DNA of 64,000 nt from Vreelandella nigrificans. Its GTDB lineage: Bacteria > Pseudomonadota > Gammaproteobacteria > Pseudomonadales > Halomonadaceae. The stretch lies in contig NZ_NWUX01000020.1 in NCBI RefSeq assembly GCF_002374315.1, positions 22,077-86,076 on the forward strand, read 5' to 3'. Shown here one piece after another: positions 63,860 through 64,000 of the stretch. Position 1 is the first letter of the stretch. Each line of letters begins with the position of its first letter. The translations under genes were made by a program, and so were the position numbers. The notes under the pieces were generated by a model, which was not told where the DNA came from, did not search any database, and saw only the letters and a program-made list of their open reading frames with translations.

Positions 63860-64000
63860 AAGAGTCGGGATGCTGGGAGGCACCTTCGACCCGGTGCATT
63901 TGGGGCATTTGCGCAGCGCAGTGGAGGTGCGCGAGGCGTTGGGGCTTGACCGGCTGCACATGATCCCCGCGCCCCAACCCCCGCTTCGCCAAGCCCCCCA
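63843..64000 (+). CDS. nadD: nicotinate-nucleotide adenylyltransferase, truncated by window end
   Basis: Only the first 52 codons are present: [20 protein letters not shown] then GHLRSAVEV..., with the [11 protein letters not shown] nucleotidyltransferase motif of NadD. The gene runs off the right edge. It makes deamido-NAD. Position just after proA is common in gammaproteobacteria. Confidence 0.92.
   Translation, partial: MSQKTLRVGMLGGTFDPVHLGHLRSAVEVREALGLDRLHMIPAPQPPLRQAP

Overview
The window looks like the chromosome of a moderately halophilic gammaproteobacterium close to Halomonas/Vreelandella. This is inferred from mixed, roughly 50-55% GC sequence and a gene set and order (mpl-ubiX, proA-nadD, OmpW, NfeD/slipin, TTT and Dpp transporters, σ54/AcoR-type control) familiar from Halomonadaceae; no rRNA or tRNA gene is visible to prove it. 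Dispersed pathway genes are complete, and most coding sequences have clear Shine-Dalgarno sites.

Region 1 (1-11 kb) is an accessory stretch of mostly plus-strand, single-function genes: several GNAT acetyltransferases, a methyltransferase, NUDIX, GFA, CYTH, YehS-like, nucleotidyltransferase and LysE genes. It also holds a compact SoxR unit, in which soxR faces a VOC protein and a flavodoxin across a textbook SoxR box. Region 2 (11-20 kb) carries AraC/GlxA regulators with an isochorismatase-like hydrolase, then a two-component system followed by a MipA/OmpV porin, a decayed RND efflux remnant and a lipoprotein hydrolase. It ends with further GNATs, one of them frameshifted. Region 3 (20-32 kb) has a methyltransferase, alternative oxidase (divergent from nfeD-slipin), LysE exporters beside Lrp and AraC regulators, an Ada-like methyltransferase, glutaminase and a lone cobQ.

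Region 4 (31-47 kb) holds a LysR-controlled PrpF/tripartite tricarboxylate transporter operon with a TctA-TctB fusion. After it come RidA, an unrecognised protein, cytochrome b561, a MoxR/vWA pair, and a σ54 activator divergent from a SnoaL-FMO monooxygenase plus butanediol-type dehydrogenase with a good -24/-12 promoter; OmpW follows. Region 5 (47-55 kb, minus strand) is a probable peptide-use operon, dppABCDF-lysR-pepQ, with a GNRA-loop hairpin after dppA and a 4 x 20-bp repeat in front of pepQ. Region 6 (55-64 kb) contains a glutaredoxin, mpl-ubiX-lysE, an overlapping minus-strand operon of two membrane proteins with degenerate GGDEF domains plus a DedA-PAP2 fusion, then proA and the start of nadD.

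The most unusual points are three. First, the three-gene envelope operon 58971-62172: one degenerate GGDEF domain has lost its catalytic motif but kept an in-register RxxD c-di-GMP I-site. Second, short tandem repeats (13-20 bp units) recur exactly at gene boundaries, several of them copying the end or start of the adjacent gene. Third, the σ54-controlled SnoaL-FMO/dehydrogenase pair has no obvious described pathway.
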